From the NCBI GenBank assembly GCA_029204225.1, contig CM055099.1, positions 44,895,489 to 44,959,488 of the forward strand: a stretch of 64,000 nucleotides of DNA. The letters run 5' to 3'. Shown one piece after another: positions 45,397 to 57,896 of the stretch; the stretch's first letter is position 1; each line of letters starts with the position of its first letter. This stretch comes from Diphasiastrum complanatum (Eukaryota > Streptophyta > Lycopodiopsida > Lycopodiales > Lycopodiaceae). Under the pieces are notes generated by a model. It worked only from the letters and a program-made list of their open reading frames with translations, was not told the origin of the DNA and searched no databases. Made by a program: the position numbers and the translations under genes.

Positions 45397-45672
45397 TCAC
45401 AAGCTAGAAATGCTAATGACAAATCTGATAAAAAATAGACAAAAACAAATGAAATAATAGTACGTACCTTCTACAGGATTTCTATGATGCTCATGGACAT
45501 AGGCCTCGTTTGCATGTCTTTGTATTGTTATAAAAGTGCTCATCGTGTAACTACTATGAAAGCCATTTTTGTAGCTGTTTGGTTCAATGCCACATGCATT
45601 CAAAAGGAACATTTGACACGCTGAAGGATAGATCTGTAGCTTACGTAGCTCATCGACTTCTTCGGAGGTCAA
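45397..45672 (-). other. exon-like open frame, unrecognised
   Basis: The minus strand reads TSEEVDELRKLQIYPSACQ, ACGIEPNS and TIQRHANEAYVHEHHRNPVE and then meets a good donor (GTACGT). The composition looks like protein, but no family is recognised and no partner exon was found. Confidence 0.3.
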
Positions 45673-45699
45673 CTTGTGATACTTTGGTTTTCTCCTTCA

Positions 45700-46818
<1,119 letters not shown>

Positions 46819-47424
46819 TCTTTTGGATTATAAGTGTACAAAGATTGAATTGGCATCCAATAACACCAATATGAAACGATTTGGTCAAGGTCTGAGATTG
46901 TAAAGGGTACTTTATCTTCTAGGCAACAGAATGAACAATAAGCAACTTATCTGACAGAGACTAGCAAATAGATTTCACGAAACCGAATCTGATAGGCAAT
47001 AATTCCTCTTATTGAGCACAAGAAATTAGTTCCTATCACTGGAAAGCTAACAAAACAGAACGACAGTCAAGTTCTTTATCTTAGCACATAAACTCATTCA
47101 GAAATGAAAGAAGTTCTGGTTATGCGAATGCTTATCAGCTTCGGACAATTCCCTGCACACAATCAATTATAATTGTCTCTTCACAGACGTCACTTATAAA
47201 TTCACGTTAGAGAACTGAAGTTCAGTATAAGAAGGAAAGAGTGTTGTAGACAGACACGTATCAGAAATTGTTACAGTAGATGTCTAAGTGTGTTCGATCG
47301 TTTGATAAGAAGTTATGCTGCAACAGACAGAGAAAAGGAATGCACAAGCTTATCCCATCTCAGGAGACATAGAATATGTAGGAACTATACAAAATATTTA
47401 TGATGTGTCATTTGGTGAAAGTGG

Positions 47425-47792
47425 ACACTATTTTTATTTGATGTGAAATGGCTCAAGGTAGTTTGTAGAGGGCCAAATGCAACCGTAAAATCGGATCCAA
47501 GCGGAATTTTTGCGATTGATTCATCAAAAACATTGAGCATGGAGTCCTTTGACACATCGGTGTTGCCTCGTCACTGTGAGCAGGTGCACATGCTATGCTA
47601 TCATGTTTTTCATTTTATTGCAAGTGACTTCAGCATTTGAGTTTTCAATATGTTCTAAAATAGTAATTTTTGCAGGTGCTTTTTCAACCAGATCGACTAA
47701 ACAAGATATGGTGGTTTGTAGCTCAAGTTGAACCACTTTCACGACGAGTATTTGAGGGTGCAAATGTTGAGAATGCAAGATGTTGTTGCTGA
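47425..47792 (+). pseudogene. CACTA transposon gene remnant (DUF4216-like)
   Basis: Two coding segments join across a 92-bp GT-AG intron (47584-47675). The first reads LFLFDVKWLKVVCRGP, KSDPSGIFAIDSSKTLSME and LPRHCEQ. The second reads VLFQPDRLNKIWWFVAQVEP, LSRRVFEG and ends at a stop. The order (F.VKW, a VKSD-G-ID-SK stretch, an E-Q-V-hydrophobic stretch, then WW.V...PR) matches the DUF4216 domain of plant En/Spm (CACTA) ORFs. The transposase itself is not here. The assignment is by pattern only. Confidence 0.5.
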
Positions 47793-49239
47793 TGAAATTG
47801 ATTCTTGTAATTCTGAACAAAAGTTGATTATTGCAATTCTAAATGAAGTTGATTCTTGCAATGCTTTCAAATGATAGTTATTTAGCCAAAATAGAATCTC
47901 ATTTTTGGTCAAGTAAGTGAAAAGAATAGACATAGTTTGACTTCAATCCCATTTTTTCAAGCATGAATGAGAGCAACAACATTTAACCTTTGTGCGCTGA
48001 AAATATCCGGATCGCTATCTTCAAAGCACTTTATTATGCAATTGTCCTCTTAAGACAGTTTTATGTGAAACTTGTAGATGCATTTATGACAAATTGTCAA
48101 CAATCTAGAGATATAAATTTTAAACATTGACTGCATTAGCCAAGCTTAGAATCACTAAAAGTAACAAGATTCTTTGAAAATAAGTTATTTCTGCACATCG
48201 GCCCCTCTAGATACAATATCGCAGACAATATAAGTTTAGTTTAGTGGTTGCAGCCTCATCTTATACAATGGTTAAGATTGTTTATTAGAATGACTTAGAT
48301 CAATCACAAATTTCAACCATTTCACAAAATACCAAAAGTAATGTTAGAGTAGCCTTGGTTACATCGAGAGTCCTAACAAATTCATCATTCATCTAAGATT
48401 TTAATAAATACATAAATCACAAGACTTTCGGTTCTTGTTGACATTATCACACCGAATTGATGGTCTTTAATTTTACCAAAAGAAAAACTAGGTGTAGAAT
48501 CAAACCATACCAACAAGCCTTTCCTCACAAAATGTGACAAACTTGCATGAACTTATTACAACAATATCCATTTCTTTTGCTAGGATGCAAACATTTCCTT
48601 GTTTGAACTTTCTTCGTCTCTTTGTCGAACATGCAAATTTTGCAATGCATGCATGAGAGAGCTTGCTCGTCTCTCCAATGCACACACATGCACTCGATCA
48701 ATTGGCTGCGAATTAGACTCATGCGATCTCGCCGGAGTAGCAGTTCTTACACTTTATAAAAACTTGAGAGCATGCGTGCGCGCACACGCACACACTCATA
48801 CACACCCGAAACGCATGGGCGCTTGAGCACGTTGGTGTGAGTTTGCAGCTATGCTATGGACACATATATGTCATGCTATGCCATGCCATGACACTTGCTA
48901 GGTCATATTTGGTTTTTGTTCATATATCTCTAAATTTTTCATCAAAATGAGTTTTCAACATCTCAAAACAAGTTTTAGTAGATATGCCAATGCAAAAAAA
49001 TATCCCACACATATAGAATGTTCAACCCGATTCGTTTTTAGACAAACAAAAATAAAAGCGCAAGCACATTAAATTGATTGGATCAACATACTATTGTGCT
49101 AAACTCGAAGTCAATACCATTCTGGAGTCCAATTCCTGGGTAGTGTGGCACAGAGACAGGGTCTTATGAGAGTTCATTGCACTAGAAGGCAAAAAAAAGA
49201 CAAGGTCTTAACAAAATAAAATAATAGAAAACCATAAGA
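47793..49239. other. no gene seen
   Basis: Includes a short alternating GC/AC patch (48776-48808). No frame with recognisable motifs. Confidence 0.4.
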
Positions 49240-49829
49240 AGGTCAATCCTGGTGAAGGGGACGAGTATGTTGGGCCAGAAAGTTCAGCATTGCCACATGG
49301 GCGTCGGAGAGAGGCCAATAAGTGGGATGGGACCGGGTCTCATGCTTTGTGTGTGCTTGGAAATGGAAGCATGCATCCAAAACCAGCGGCTGCTGTCGCA
49401 ACCGCCACCGGCGGCGCAGCCACGCCTTTGTTGAAAGGCTTACTTTTCAACCACGAAAGAAAATGGTAGCAGTAGTAGTCGTAGTTAGGTAGAGGGGCAG
49501 GAAAAAAAACAAGGCTTGACACGTGTCCCCGTATGCCGCCATTGGATGGTTTTGGAGCATTCAGATCTTGCCACGTATGTAAAGAAGACCGTTGATAGCC
49601 TTACACGTTGCAAAGAGACTCGTGGCTCTCATCCAAGGGCGCGGGAGCAAAGTAGGCCGTGCCATTTAGGCCTTCTGAACACGGGAGACTGAATGGAGCT
49701 TAGTAGCACCGAGATCTGAACGATCAGAATCTAATCCAACGGCTCCGAGCTGTGAATCAGTCCGTGTCGCTAAGGCACGAGGGGGTCAGAGAAGGTTTAA
49801 TACAGAAAAAGAGAGCAAAAGAGAAACAG

Positions 49830-49873
<44 letters not shown>
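49240..49873 (+). promoter_or_regulatory. LTA2 upstream region and 5' leader
   Basis: GC content rises relative to the neighbourhood. The palindrome GACACGTGTC, a perfect G-box/ABRE core, lies at 49518-49527, about 350 bp before the start codon. No clear TATA box. The 5' leader is purine-rich. Confidence 0.55.
49833..49870. repeat. (GA)n tract immediately before the LTA2 start codon
   Basis: About 38 bp of GA repeat ends 3 bp before ATG (GCGATGGC). It must lie in the 5' UTR if this ATG is used. Confidence 0.95.
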
Positions 49874-49874
<1 letters not shown>

Positions 49875-52805
49875 TGGCTCAGGCAATGGCGATGGCGAGA
49901 CTAGAGCTCTCACCTGCATTGCCATCTCTCCGCTCCATCGCCCCTTGTGGCGTCCGATCCTCTTCTTTCCTGGGAGATGCAGGAGCTGCATACCTGGGAC
50001 GGGGCATGGTTTCTGTTGGACGTGCCAGGATTTCCAGAGCTCTCAAGGTGGAGGCCAAAATCCGAGAGATTTTCATGCCTGCGCTCAGCTCCACCATGAC
50101 TGAGGGTAAGATCGTGTCGTGGGTGAAGTCTGAGGGGGATAAGCTCTCCAAGGGGGAGAGCGTGGTGGTGGTGGAGTCTGACAAGGCTGATATGGATGTG
50201 GAAACGTTCTATGATGGATTTTTGGCAGCCATTGTTGTGGCGGATGGGGAAGTAGCTCCTGTGGGTGCTGCCATTGGCCTGCTTGCTGAGACAGAGGAAG
50301 AAATTGCAGAAGCCAAAGGTAAAGCTGCCAACAATGGGACTGCGGAGTCTGTTTCTGTTGCTGCTCCACCCCCGCCCCCCCCCTTCACCATCTCCTGCAC
50401 CCTCCTCCCCTGCTCCAGTTGCAGCTGCTCCGTCTCCTATTGCATCTCCTGTGGCCGTTTCCACTCACCCTGCGTCGCAAGGAGGGTCTAGGGTTGTGGC
50501 AACCCCTTATGCCAAAAAGCTTGCAAAGGAATACAAGGTGGATCTTGGTGCCGTGACTGGATCTGGACCACAGGGTAGAATTGTGGCTTCGGATGTAGAG
50601 GCTGCGGCTGGAAAAGCAGTACCTGTTTCATCCCAGGCTGCTGCTGCTACTCCATCTCTTCCTGCCTTGCTGATTCCTGAAGCAACTGAAGTAGCATCAG
50701 CAAAATCTAGCAGCTCCCCAGCCATCATTACGCCTGGCACCAGTGAACCATTCACCGGGATGCAGGCAGCCGTGGCACGAAACATGGTGGATAGCCTTGC
50801 CGTGCCTACGTTCAGAGTTGGATACACCATCACGACTGATGCACTTGATGCTTTGTACAAGAAGGTGATTTCCGTAAATTCTCTTCATTGTTTGGTTGCA
50901 TGTAGAGCACGATCAAACTAAAATCATATTGGATCTTGCTGCGCTTGCCATGCAATGACTGAATATTCTGTGCATTATGGTATGTTTAGTCTCCATGTGA
51001 CGATTGAACATGCAATCATGAAGGCTTAATTTTTATCAGGGTAATGCCAAGGCTCTTGCTGTGGATCTCAGTGTTCAACCATGCCATCATTTTTATCTAT
51101 ATTGGTCACAAATATTTCCATTCTTATTTGGTACGGAAAGGGGGAAGGAAATCCATTGTAGATCATTACCGGAATTATGAACATTCATTCAACTTCTCGT
51201 CAACATGATTTCTGATTTTTGACTTCCTAACGTTATCTTTAGTCTGTTGCATTTCAACTGTCGATGTTGCTTTGATTTTATGATAGTACAGTAAGGAGGG
51301 GATTCTGGCTTTACTCTTTCAATCTAAGCATTTTCCACTTCACTCCTCTTGTTTACATGCCATACTTATCATTTCCATGCCAATTTCGTATGCCTGGGCC
51401 AATGGTGTAGTGACAAAGGCTTGGAATCGGTTCGTTTTCTCTAGAAAAGGGCTCTATGTTCTTTAGTAGTTTAGATCTGTATGGTTTATTGATGGAAAAT
51501 CAGTTAGATCAGAATGTTTCAACTGAAAGTTTGCTCTGGGGCACATGCAGATCAAGTCAAAAGGGGTGACTATGAGTGCACTATTGGCCAAAGCAACAGC
51601 ATTGGCACTTGCACAACATCCAGTTGTAAATGCTAGTTGCAAGGATGGCAAAAGCTTTACATATAACAGCAATATTAATATAGCTGTAGCGGTTGCCATT
51701 GATGGGGGGCTGATCACTCCCGTTCTTCAAGATGCTGACAAGGTGCTGTGAGGTCTCAGTTCTCTGAATTTGAGATGAAACGATTCATAGTTAGTAACTT
51801 GGTTTCTGTGTGTTTCAATCCGATGAGGTATAATTGTTAGGCGCTGAATAATTTGAGTTGAATGATTGTCTTTTTCCACCATTCAGATGGACATATATTC
51901 GCTTTCTCGAAAGTGGAAAGAACTGGTTGACAAAGCGCGTGCAAAGCAGTTGCAACCTCAAGAATACACAACAGGTTTGTATAGGAAGTTTTATTTATTA
52001 TTTTTTAACCAATTTCATGCAGTCTGGCACATCCACCTACTAGTTGAAAATGGTTCCTCCAATCAGTTTGAGGTTTAAATTTTAAACGTGTCTGTCATGA
52101 ACATTCACTCTGGGCAAAAAATGCTTGACATTTGTGTATTACTGATTTTCAGTCTATGTCTTGATATGTAGCATGTCGTTAATGTCTGTTCTGTTTGTCA
52201 AGTGTTGATGCAAATGGTTTTTCATCGCACCAGGAACTTTTACCCTGTCAAATCTTGGAATGTTTGGTGTTGATCGTTTTGATGCAATACTCCCTCCTGG
52301 TTCAGTAAGTGAAGCTGGATCTAATCCCATTTTCAAACTTTCCAGCATAATCATTTGCTTGTGCTTATCGAAGATTTTTGTACATGATTTCATATATCTA
52401 ATCATAACGTGTGTCAACAGGGTGCAATTATGGCAGTTGGGGCATCCAGACCAATGGTAGTAGCTACATCAAATGGTTTGTTTGGTGTTAAAAGCCAAAT
52501 GCAGGTAAAATTGCAATGCATTTTCTTGTTAATATGAATCTCGAACATTATTTATATTCTTCCATTCTCATCTAAATGGAGTTTGCTGTCCTTCTTAAAT
52601 GAACCCTTAGTGGTACAAATGTGACAGCATCAGAATACTTTGAAACTCAAGGTTTTTTCCTGAAATATGCTTTGTACTTCACCTTCTATTGCAATTTCAG
52701 GTGAATGTGACTGCTGATCATAGGATCATCTATGGAGCTGACCTTGCAGCATTTTTACAAACTTTATCGAAAATTATTGAGGATCCTAAAGACCTCACTT
52801 TATGA
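49874..52805 (+). CDS. LTA2: plastid pyruvate dehydrogenase E2, dihydrolipoamide acetyltransferase
   Basis: E2 core of the plastid PDC; it passes acetyl groups to CoA for fatty-acid synthesis. Exons: 49874-50864, 51551-51742, 51887-51974, 52234-52304, 52421-52504, 52701-52805, all GT-AG. Order: Ser/Arg-rich transit peptide (about 1-58), lipoyl domain starting IREIFMPALSSTMTEGK with the lipoyl Lys in VVESDKADMDVETF, Pro/Ala linker, E1/E3-binding domain (VVATPYAKKLAKEYKVDLG, GPQGRIVASDVE), then the acyltransferase domain (VPTFRVGYTITTDALDALY, LAQHPVVNASCKDGKSF, GGLITPVLQDADK, GTFTLSNLGMFGVDRFDAIL) with catalytic DHRIIYGADLAAFL. It ends DPKDLTL. Without the extra base it would be 509 aa, as in Arabidopsis-type LTA2. 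The frame breaks once, at the C9 run 50375-50383 in the linker: one C too many, probably an assembly error. Confidence 0.96.
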
Positions 52806-53139
52806 ATGGTCTGTAGCTAAATGCAAAGATGAGTTGCATCAAGTACGGGAGCTTTTTTGTATATTCGAAAGATAGAAGAGTAAAATCATTTGGCCGGCAG
52901 CTGCTTAATAGTATGTCTGGCTCTAATTCTTTCAGATGTCAAAGCAAGTAGATAGAAAGGAGCAGAATCTTGAGAGCAGCTTCAATTCCTGAAGTTTCAT
53001 TCACAAAGTCTCTTTGAAGTTACTCCGTTTGAGTGGTTTAACTTGTTAAATTTGTGAAAACTACCTAATAATCTTCAATCAAGTGATCTGGCATCCTTTG
53101 ATTTTTCATCTATACTATGATGGTGTTGCGCTGTATACA

Positions 53140-53145
53140 AATAAA
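53140..53145 (+). terminator. LTA2 polyadenylation signal AATAAA
   Basis: AATAAA about 335 bp after the LTA2 stop codon, in an AT-rich stretch. A usual plant 3' UTR distance. Confidence 0.5.
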
Positions 53146-53149
53146 GCTA

Positions 53150-53939
53150 AACTCTGGTTGCAGAATTTAGTGCATTTATAAGTTACATATTTTTTCCCCA
53201 ATCTGGTCAACCTTCTGCAACTTATATTTGTTGGTTTCTTGAAGTGTAGTTAATTGCATTTGAAATTATTATTGAAGTCTTGGCTTTTAGTCTTAAAAGC
53301 CTGTCCTAGCTCTGATCTAAACATAACCCTAATCATTGGTACCTATTGCAATACTTGAAGAAGTCCTCCAATTAGTCATACAGAGGAGACACATGAAATG
53401 AGTAAAAATGTTTGCTTCCTCTCACTCTTACATGAGTTTCTCAAATGAGGAATTAAAAAAAAAAATCTGAACAAAATGAGTTGAAATTAGAATAAAAGTG
53501 TTCACCAGTCTTAGACGTGGCTAGAGCTGTGGGGAGCCTATTTTCATTGCACAAGGTACCACCTGATGCTTTTGGTGTGTTGTGCTAATTTGAATTTGAA
53601 AGTCATTATAAAGGGAATGAATTCAGCTGGAAGACATAAGTAAATTTTGTATGATCTCAAACCATTAGAGGTAGGAAACTTTTGTTGCATCTACGAAACA
53701 ACTAATAAACTAAGGCATTTTTCCTTGTGATCTCACAAAGGCATCCTAGACACGTTTTATTTAGTATTAGTGAACATGCGGCCATAACTTGAGATGATCT
53801 CCCAAGTTGTAGCCAACTATTTTGTACTAATTCCTTAAATCTTTAGATGTGGATTTTGCTCACTAGATATGCTTCGTAGTTAAGTTCTGAGCAAAGCTTT
53901 TAAGTTGTGTTGAAAGGATTCTCTTATTTTTCTATGAGG
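53150..53939. other. no gene seen
   Basis: AT-rich flank downstream of LTA2 with short frames only. Confidence 0.4.
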
Positions 53940-54240
53940 AAATAGGATGTTGATTTGATTGACTTTTACTATTTAGTGCTAGCCTTCATCATGATTGGGC
54001 TTGCCCAATACACATGAAGTGCTAGGAACTTGGTATGTTGGTGTGTGTACAAATGCACGAAGCAAAGCAGATACATCTATGTGCATGTGACCTATTTTTG
54101 GGCATCATTGAAGTGCGTAGAGATGTTATAGCATTTGATATGAACCATGCATGAAGAAGTTGATGGAAAGATACTTTGTATGGCGCCCTCCTTAGGGTTG
54201 AAGATTGTGTGCGTCGTCTTGTGATGATTACTATATATTT
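53940..54240 (+). repeat. dispersed repeat, copy 1
   Basis: Similar to 58200-58470 in the same orientation: TCATGA(T/C)TGGGCTTGC, CATG...AGTG, a GAGATG block and GAAGTTGATGG occur in the same order. Diverged, about two thirds identical by eye. Confidence 0.5.
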
Positions 54241-54521
54241 CATTACAATTTGAGTCCTTGAATATTAGATTCTTGAAAATGTAATAATATGACATAATGC
54301 AGGGAACCTATTAAATGTTCATAGAAACGCAAAAGTTTGGCGTTACCAAATGTTTTGAATGATATGTTGGAGGGATTTATGTGGTTTTAATTCTCATAGT
54401 CTCAACAACCTTTTTGCAAGAGGAACCATAGTATGGATGGTGGTGTGGATTGCCAACATGAAGCAACTTTCTTTACAGAAGGAAATCTAAGTTATAGAAA
54501 GACAACTAAACACCCAATAAG

Positions 54522-54584
54522 AACAAGAAGGGTAGGTGTATTTATTGTGAAAAGCTTGGTCATTTATTTGATAAATGCATCTTG
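54522..54584 (+). pseudogene. copia-type gag zinc knuckle remnant
   Basis: One frame reads NKKGRCIYCEKLGHLFDKCI, a complete CX2CX4HX4C knuckle. No other gag or pol part was found around it. Confidence 0.6.
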
Positions 54585-55073
54585 GCATTTCTCTAATAAA
54601 TTGCAGAAGAAAACCTTTGATGATGATATGAAAAATAGTCACCTAAACAACAATCTAACCATATGCTCAAGTAGGTGATTTTTTTTTTGAGTGTAGTTGG
54701 TAAAGAACAACCCCTAGTAAATGGAAAAGTAAAGGCTTCTTGGAGGTGGGGTAGAGTAGGATAAAGTATATACTATGTAGTAGATGCTTGACATAACTAT
54801 TGACTATTCATATACTACATAAAAGATGACATATCCCAAGATGCACAAGAAGCAAAGATCTATTCATATATAGAAAATGCATAGACAAATTACGCTCTAG
54901 TATTTCAAGGCATGAAGCCAAAACTCCAATAAAGGTGCCATAAAGAGAGAGCCGTGTAATGTAAACTTTATTAGTTAATAATTAATGTTAGGCAAAATGT
55001 GGCTTATATGCCTCACGTAATGTAAACCAGTTGCAGTTGCCCTTACATTGCGGAAAGGGGTTATATATTATTT

Positions 55074-55134
55074 ATGTAAAGTGGCTTTTTGTTTTATATT
55101 ATTTATGTAAAGTGGCTTTTTGTTTTTGTAAAGT
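55074..55134 (+). repeat. short tandem duplication (about 34 bp, two copies)
   Basis: TTATGTAAAGTGGCTTTTTG occurs twice in direct succession and a third partial GTAAAGTGG follows. Confidence 0.8.
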
Positions 55135-55150
55135 GGATCAGAGGTGAGGA

Positions 55151-55640
55151 GGCACCAACAATCTACCTACCTCTCTTTCATGTATCATTGTGGAGACGCC
55201 CTTGTATTTTGTAATGAGAAACTTTTTAGTACAATATGTACTTTTTGTTGTGTGACAAATGTCTTCATGCTATAATGCTTGTGTGTTTACCTTTTAGAAT
55301 CATAATGATCAAACTTGGTGAGTAGGCACCAATGACCTACCTACCTCTCTCTCCTTACTCTCATGCATCATTGTGGAGAAGCCCTTGTATTTTGTAAGAA
55401 GAAACTTTTTAATACAATGTAGTTTTTGTTTTGTGATGAATGTCTTCATACTATAATGCTTGTGTTTTATCTTTTAGAATTATAATGAATGAATAATGAT
55501 TGCTTATCATTGTGGAGAAGCCCTTGTATTTTGTAAGAAAAAACTTTTGATCCAATGTAGTTTTTGTTGAGGGATGAATGTCTTCATATTATGATGCTTG
55601 TGTGTTTATCTTTTAGAATCATAATGAATGACTAATTATT
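55151..55640 (+). repeat. tandem array, about 170-bp unit, three copies
   Basis: Copies begin near 55151, 55325 and 55503. Shared words are CATTGTGGAGA(A/C)GCCC, TTGTATTTTGTAA, GAATGTCTTCATA and TTTTAGAAT(C/T)ATAATGA. The third copy lacks the first 40 bp. Confidence 0.8.
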
Positions 55641-56039
55641 GCTTTTGCTTATTGATGATGTTAGACCTATACGTACATATTGTACATATATTGTTAATAT
55701 CAAGTATCCCTAGTTATCTTTTACATCACCCAAAGAGATCCATGAGGACATCACTTATATTGGTATTCTCGAGCATCATGCCTGCTAGAGTCAGTTGGCC
55801 CCGACCCACTTCTATATTTAGTAGTTTATCCTTAAATCATATGTTCAAAGATTTTGGTTTGTCTCTTTGGTAGTGTTCATGAGTTTACTGAATTTTCTAC
55901 ATGTATATATGTTTATTGTATTTTTGTACTAATGGTGTCTTTTGAGACAATTTTTTGTTTCATTATCATTCCTTTGATACTCACTTTTACATATGCACTC
56001 ATTATGCTTGCGGGATAAAATTGCATTGCTAATGTTTAC

Positions 56040-56860
56040 ACTTACAACAACGAAATATGCATCTTGGTCTTGGGAACAAAGAACGTTTGGATGGGAAGCT
56101 AACCAACTCAGCCAATTCCCTTCGATCTACGACATGACATTAGGATATGCATCTTGGTTTCCAAGGGGGCCTGGAACTAGGGACCAAAGAAAGTTTGGAT
56201 GCCAAGCTAACCAATTGAGATGGATTCATGACATGACATTACGATATGACACCTCGAGTTATGGAATGATGTGAGCTAAGAGCAAAGACACCATTGATAG
56301 CCTAAGCACTGTACATGTTTGGCATTTGGGTAGCGTATTGGGATATGCATCTTGGTTCCAAGGGAGTCTCGAATCTTGGGAGCAAAGAACGTTTGTACAT
56401 GTTTGGCATTTGGGTAGCGTATTGGGGTATGCATCTTGGTTCCAAGGGAGTCTCGAATCTTGGGAGCAAAGAACGTTTGTGTACATGTTTGGCATTTGGG
56501 TAGAGTATTGGGATATGCATCTTGGTTCCAAGGGAGTCTCGAATCTTGGGAGCAAAGAACGTTTGGATGGAAAGCCATGACATGACATTAGGATATGACA
56601 CCTCAAGTTATGGAATGATCTTGAGGTAAGATAAGAGCAAAGACACCATTGATAGCAAGTGTATGTGTTTGGCATTTGGGTAGCCTATTGGGATATGCAT
56701 CTTGGTTTCCAAGGGAGTGTGGAATCTTGGGAGTAAAGAATGAATGTTTGGATGGGAAGCTAAGCAACTCAGCCAATCCCCTTGGGTTTATGACATGGCA
56801 TTAGGATATGACACCTCAAGATATGGAATGATCTGATTTGAAAGCAAAGACACCATCAAA
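56040..56860 (-). repeat. SINE-derived tandem array
   Basis: At least six partial copies of a tRNA-like unit (minus orientation; GGTT(A)GCTTGGCATCCAAA appears at full length near 56195-56215). In the middle an 84-86 bp block is repeated exactly in tandem (56313-56396, 56397-56482, 56483-56566), joining the word TTTGGCATTTGGGTAG to the SINE B-box half. The overlapping protein frames with CSQDSRLPWNQDAY repeats are by-products. Confidence 0.75.
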
Positions 56861-56961
56861 TATTTTGCAATTTCTAAAGCATGTAGTTCTTTTCCTTTAT
56901 TCTGCTAAGATCATCTGAAAGAAAATGTAGTAAGATCACCTGAAAGAAACAACAAAATGAA

Positions 56962-57827
56962 ATGAGTTGGAAGGGAATGGCATTGGCATATCAGACATTC
57001 ATTACTGGCGCAAGCTTTTCGGTCTCGTGGATTGATGAAGGATATGGCTGGAAAACAAGGTTAAGATGCATATCAGACACTGTGCAGGAGACGAGTGCGG
57101 CGGCTTCATGGTGTTGCGAGATAAGAAGAGTTGCCACAAGAAACAAGATTCCTGTGAATTCTAATCTGTCAATGTTTTGCGCTCCGCAGGCTGCAGCGCC
57201 TGAGTCAGTGTGGCAAAATGATACAGAGGCTGGTGGAATTCAGGAGGCGGTGAAGAGTAATGAGCCTGCCTTTGTTGCCTTTCTGACAAAAGCTCGAACA
57301 ATGGCTTTTAAGTATACTGCATTGGTACGGTTATTTTCAGTTGAGTTTTTTGGAATCTCATTCGTTTGTCTTCTCAGAAAATTGAGCTATCTATCTTGTT
57401 TTTGTGGCAGTTGTGACAAATTCTTTCGTAAGTCGGCCATTTCGGCAGCACTTAAATTTCGAACGTAAAATTTTGTTTTTTTGAGCAGCTGAATAGTGTT
57501 AAAAAGTCCTATTTTATTTAACTTGTATTCGGTTCTTTGGTTTTAGAATCTGAACTAGTGAGTAATTGCTCACGAGAGGTCATGCCAACATATCTGATAT
57601 TCATTCGCTTCCATGTACTTTGTCTGACCTTTCAGGCCAGAACAAATTCGTGTGACGGGAAAAACTTGCAGCACTTCCGTGAAAGGGAGTGGTTTTATCT
57701 TCTCCAAGATGTCGGTAATTCGAAGTTGCCAACGTTTCAGAAAAGCGAGCTAATTTTGCAGCTTCTGGACATTATGTATAAATCCTTTTTGACAGTTAAT
57801 TCCAGACACGTTTCTGCAGCTATCACT
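56962..57827 (+). CDS. unrecognised gene candidate, two 5' exons
   Basis: Exon 1 (56962-57324, 121 codons) ends at a GTACGG donor and exon 2 (57636-57827, 64 codons) ends at GTAAGT. Both are phase 0 and join in frame. The predicted protein starts with a Ser/Thr-rich segment and continues NEPAFVAFLTKARTMAFKYT and then FREREWFYLLQDVGNSKLP, TFQKSELILQLLDIMYKSFL and TVNSRHVSAAIT. Exon 2 looks helical and well ordered. I do not recognise the family. No clear third exon was fixed; an open stretch at 58475-58560 (KKLREDFTESAKQIFYGAEE) could be one. The start codon is the first ATG of the frame and is uncertain. Confidence 0.5.
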
Positions 57828-57896
57828 GTAAGTACTAAGTATCTTGAGAAATGGATTAACCTAAAGTTCTCTAAGCTCTTTCATGCCGTTTGCTAA

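Noticed and set aside
48599-48826. 75-codon frame with His-Thr repeats
   Set aside because: Runs into a short AC-rich patch and has no motif.
49879-50464. Long antisense frames under LTA2 exon 1
   Set aside because: GC-rich coding DNA leaves open antisense frames; the sense strand matches E2 throughout.
56313-56566. CRISPR-like repeat pattern
   Set aside because: The repeats are contiguous without spacers, and the sequence is plant nuclear.
56259-56675. Repeat protein with CSQDSRLPWNQDAY units
   Set aside because: The periodicity comes from the 84-86 bp SINE-derived tandem repeat; frames in several phases show the same effect.
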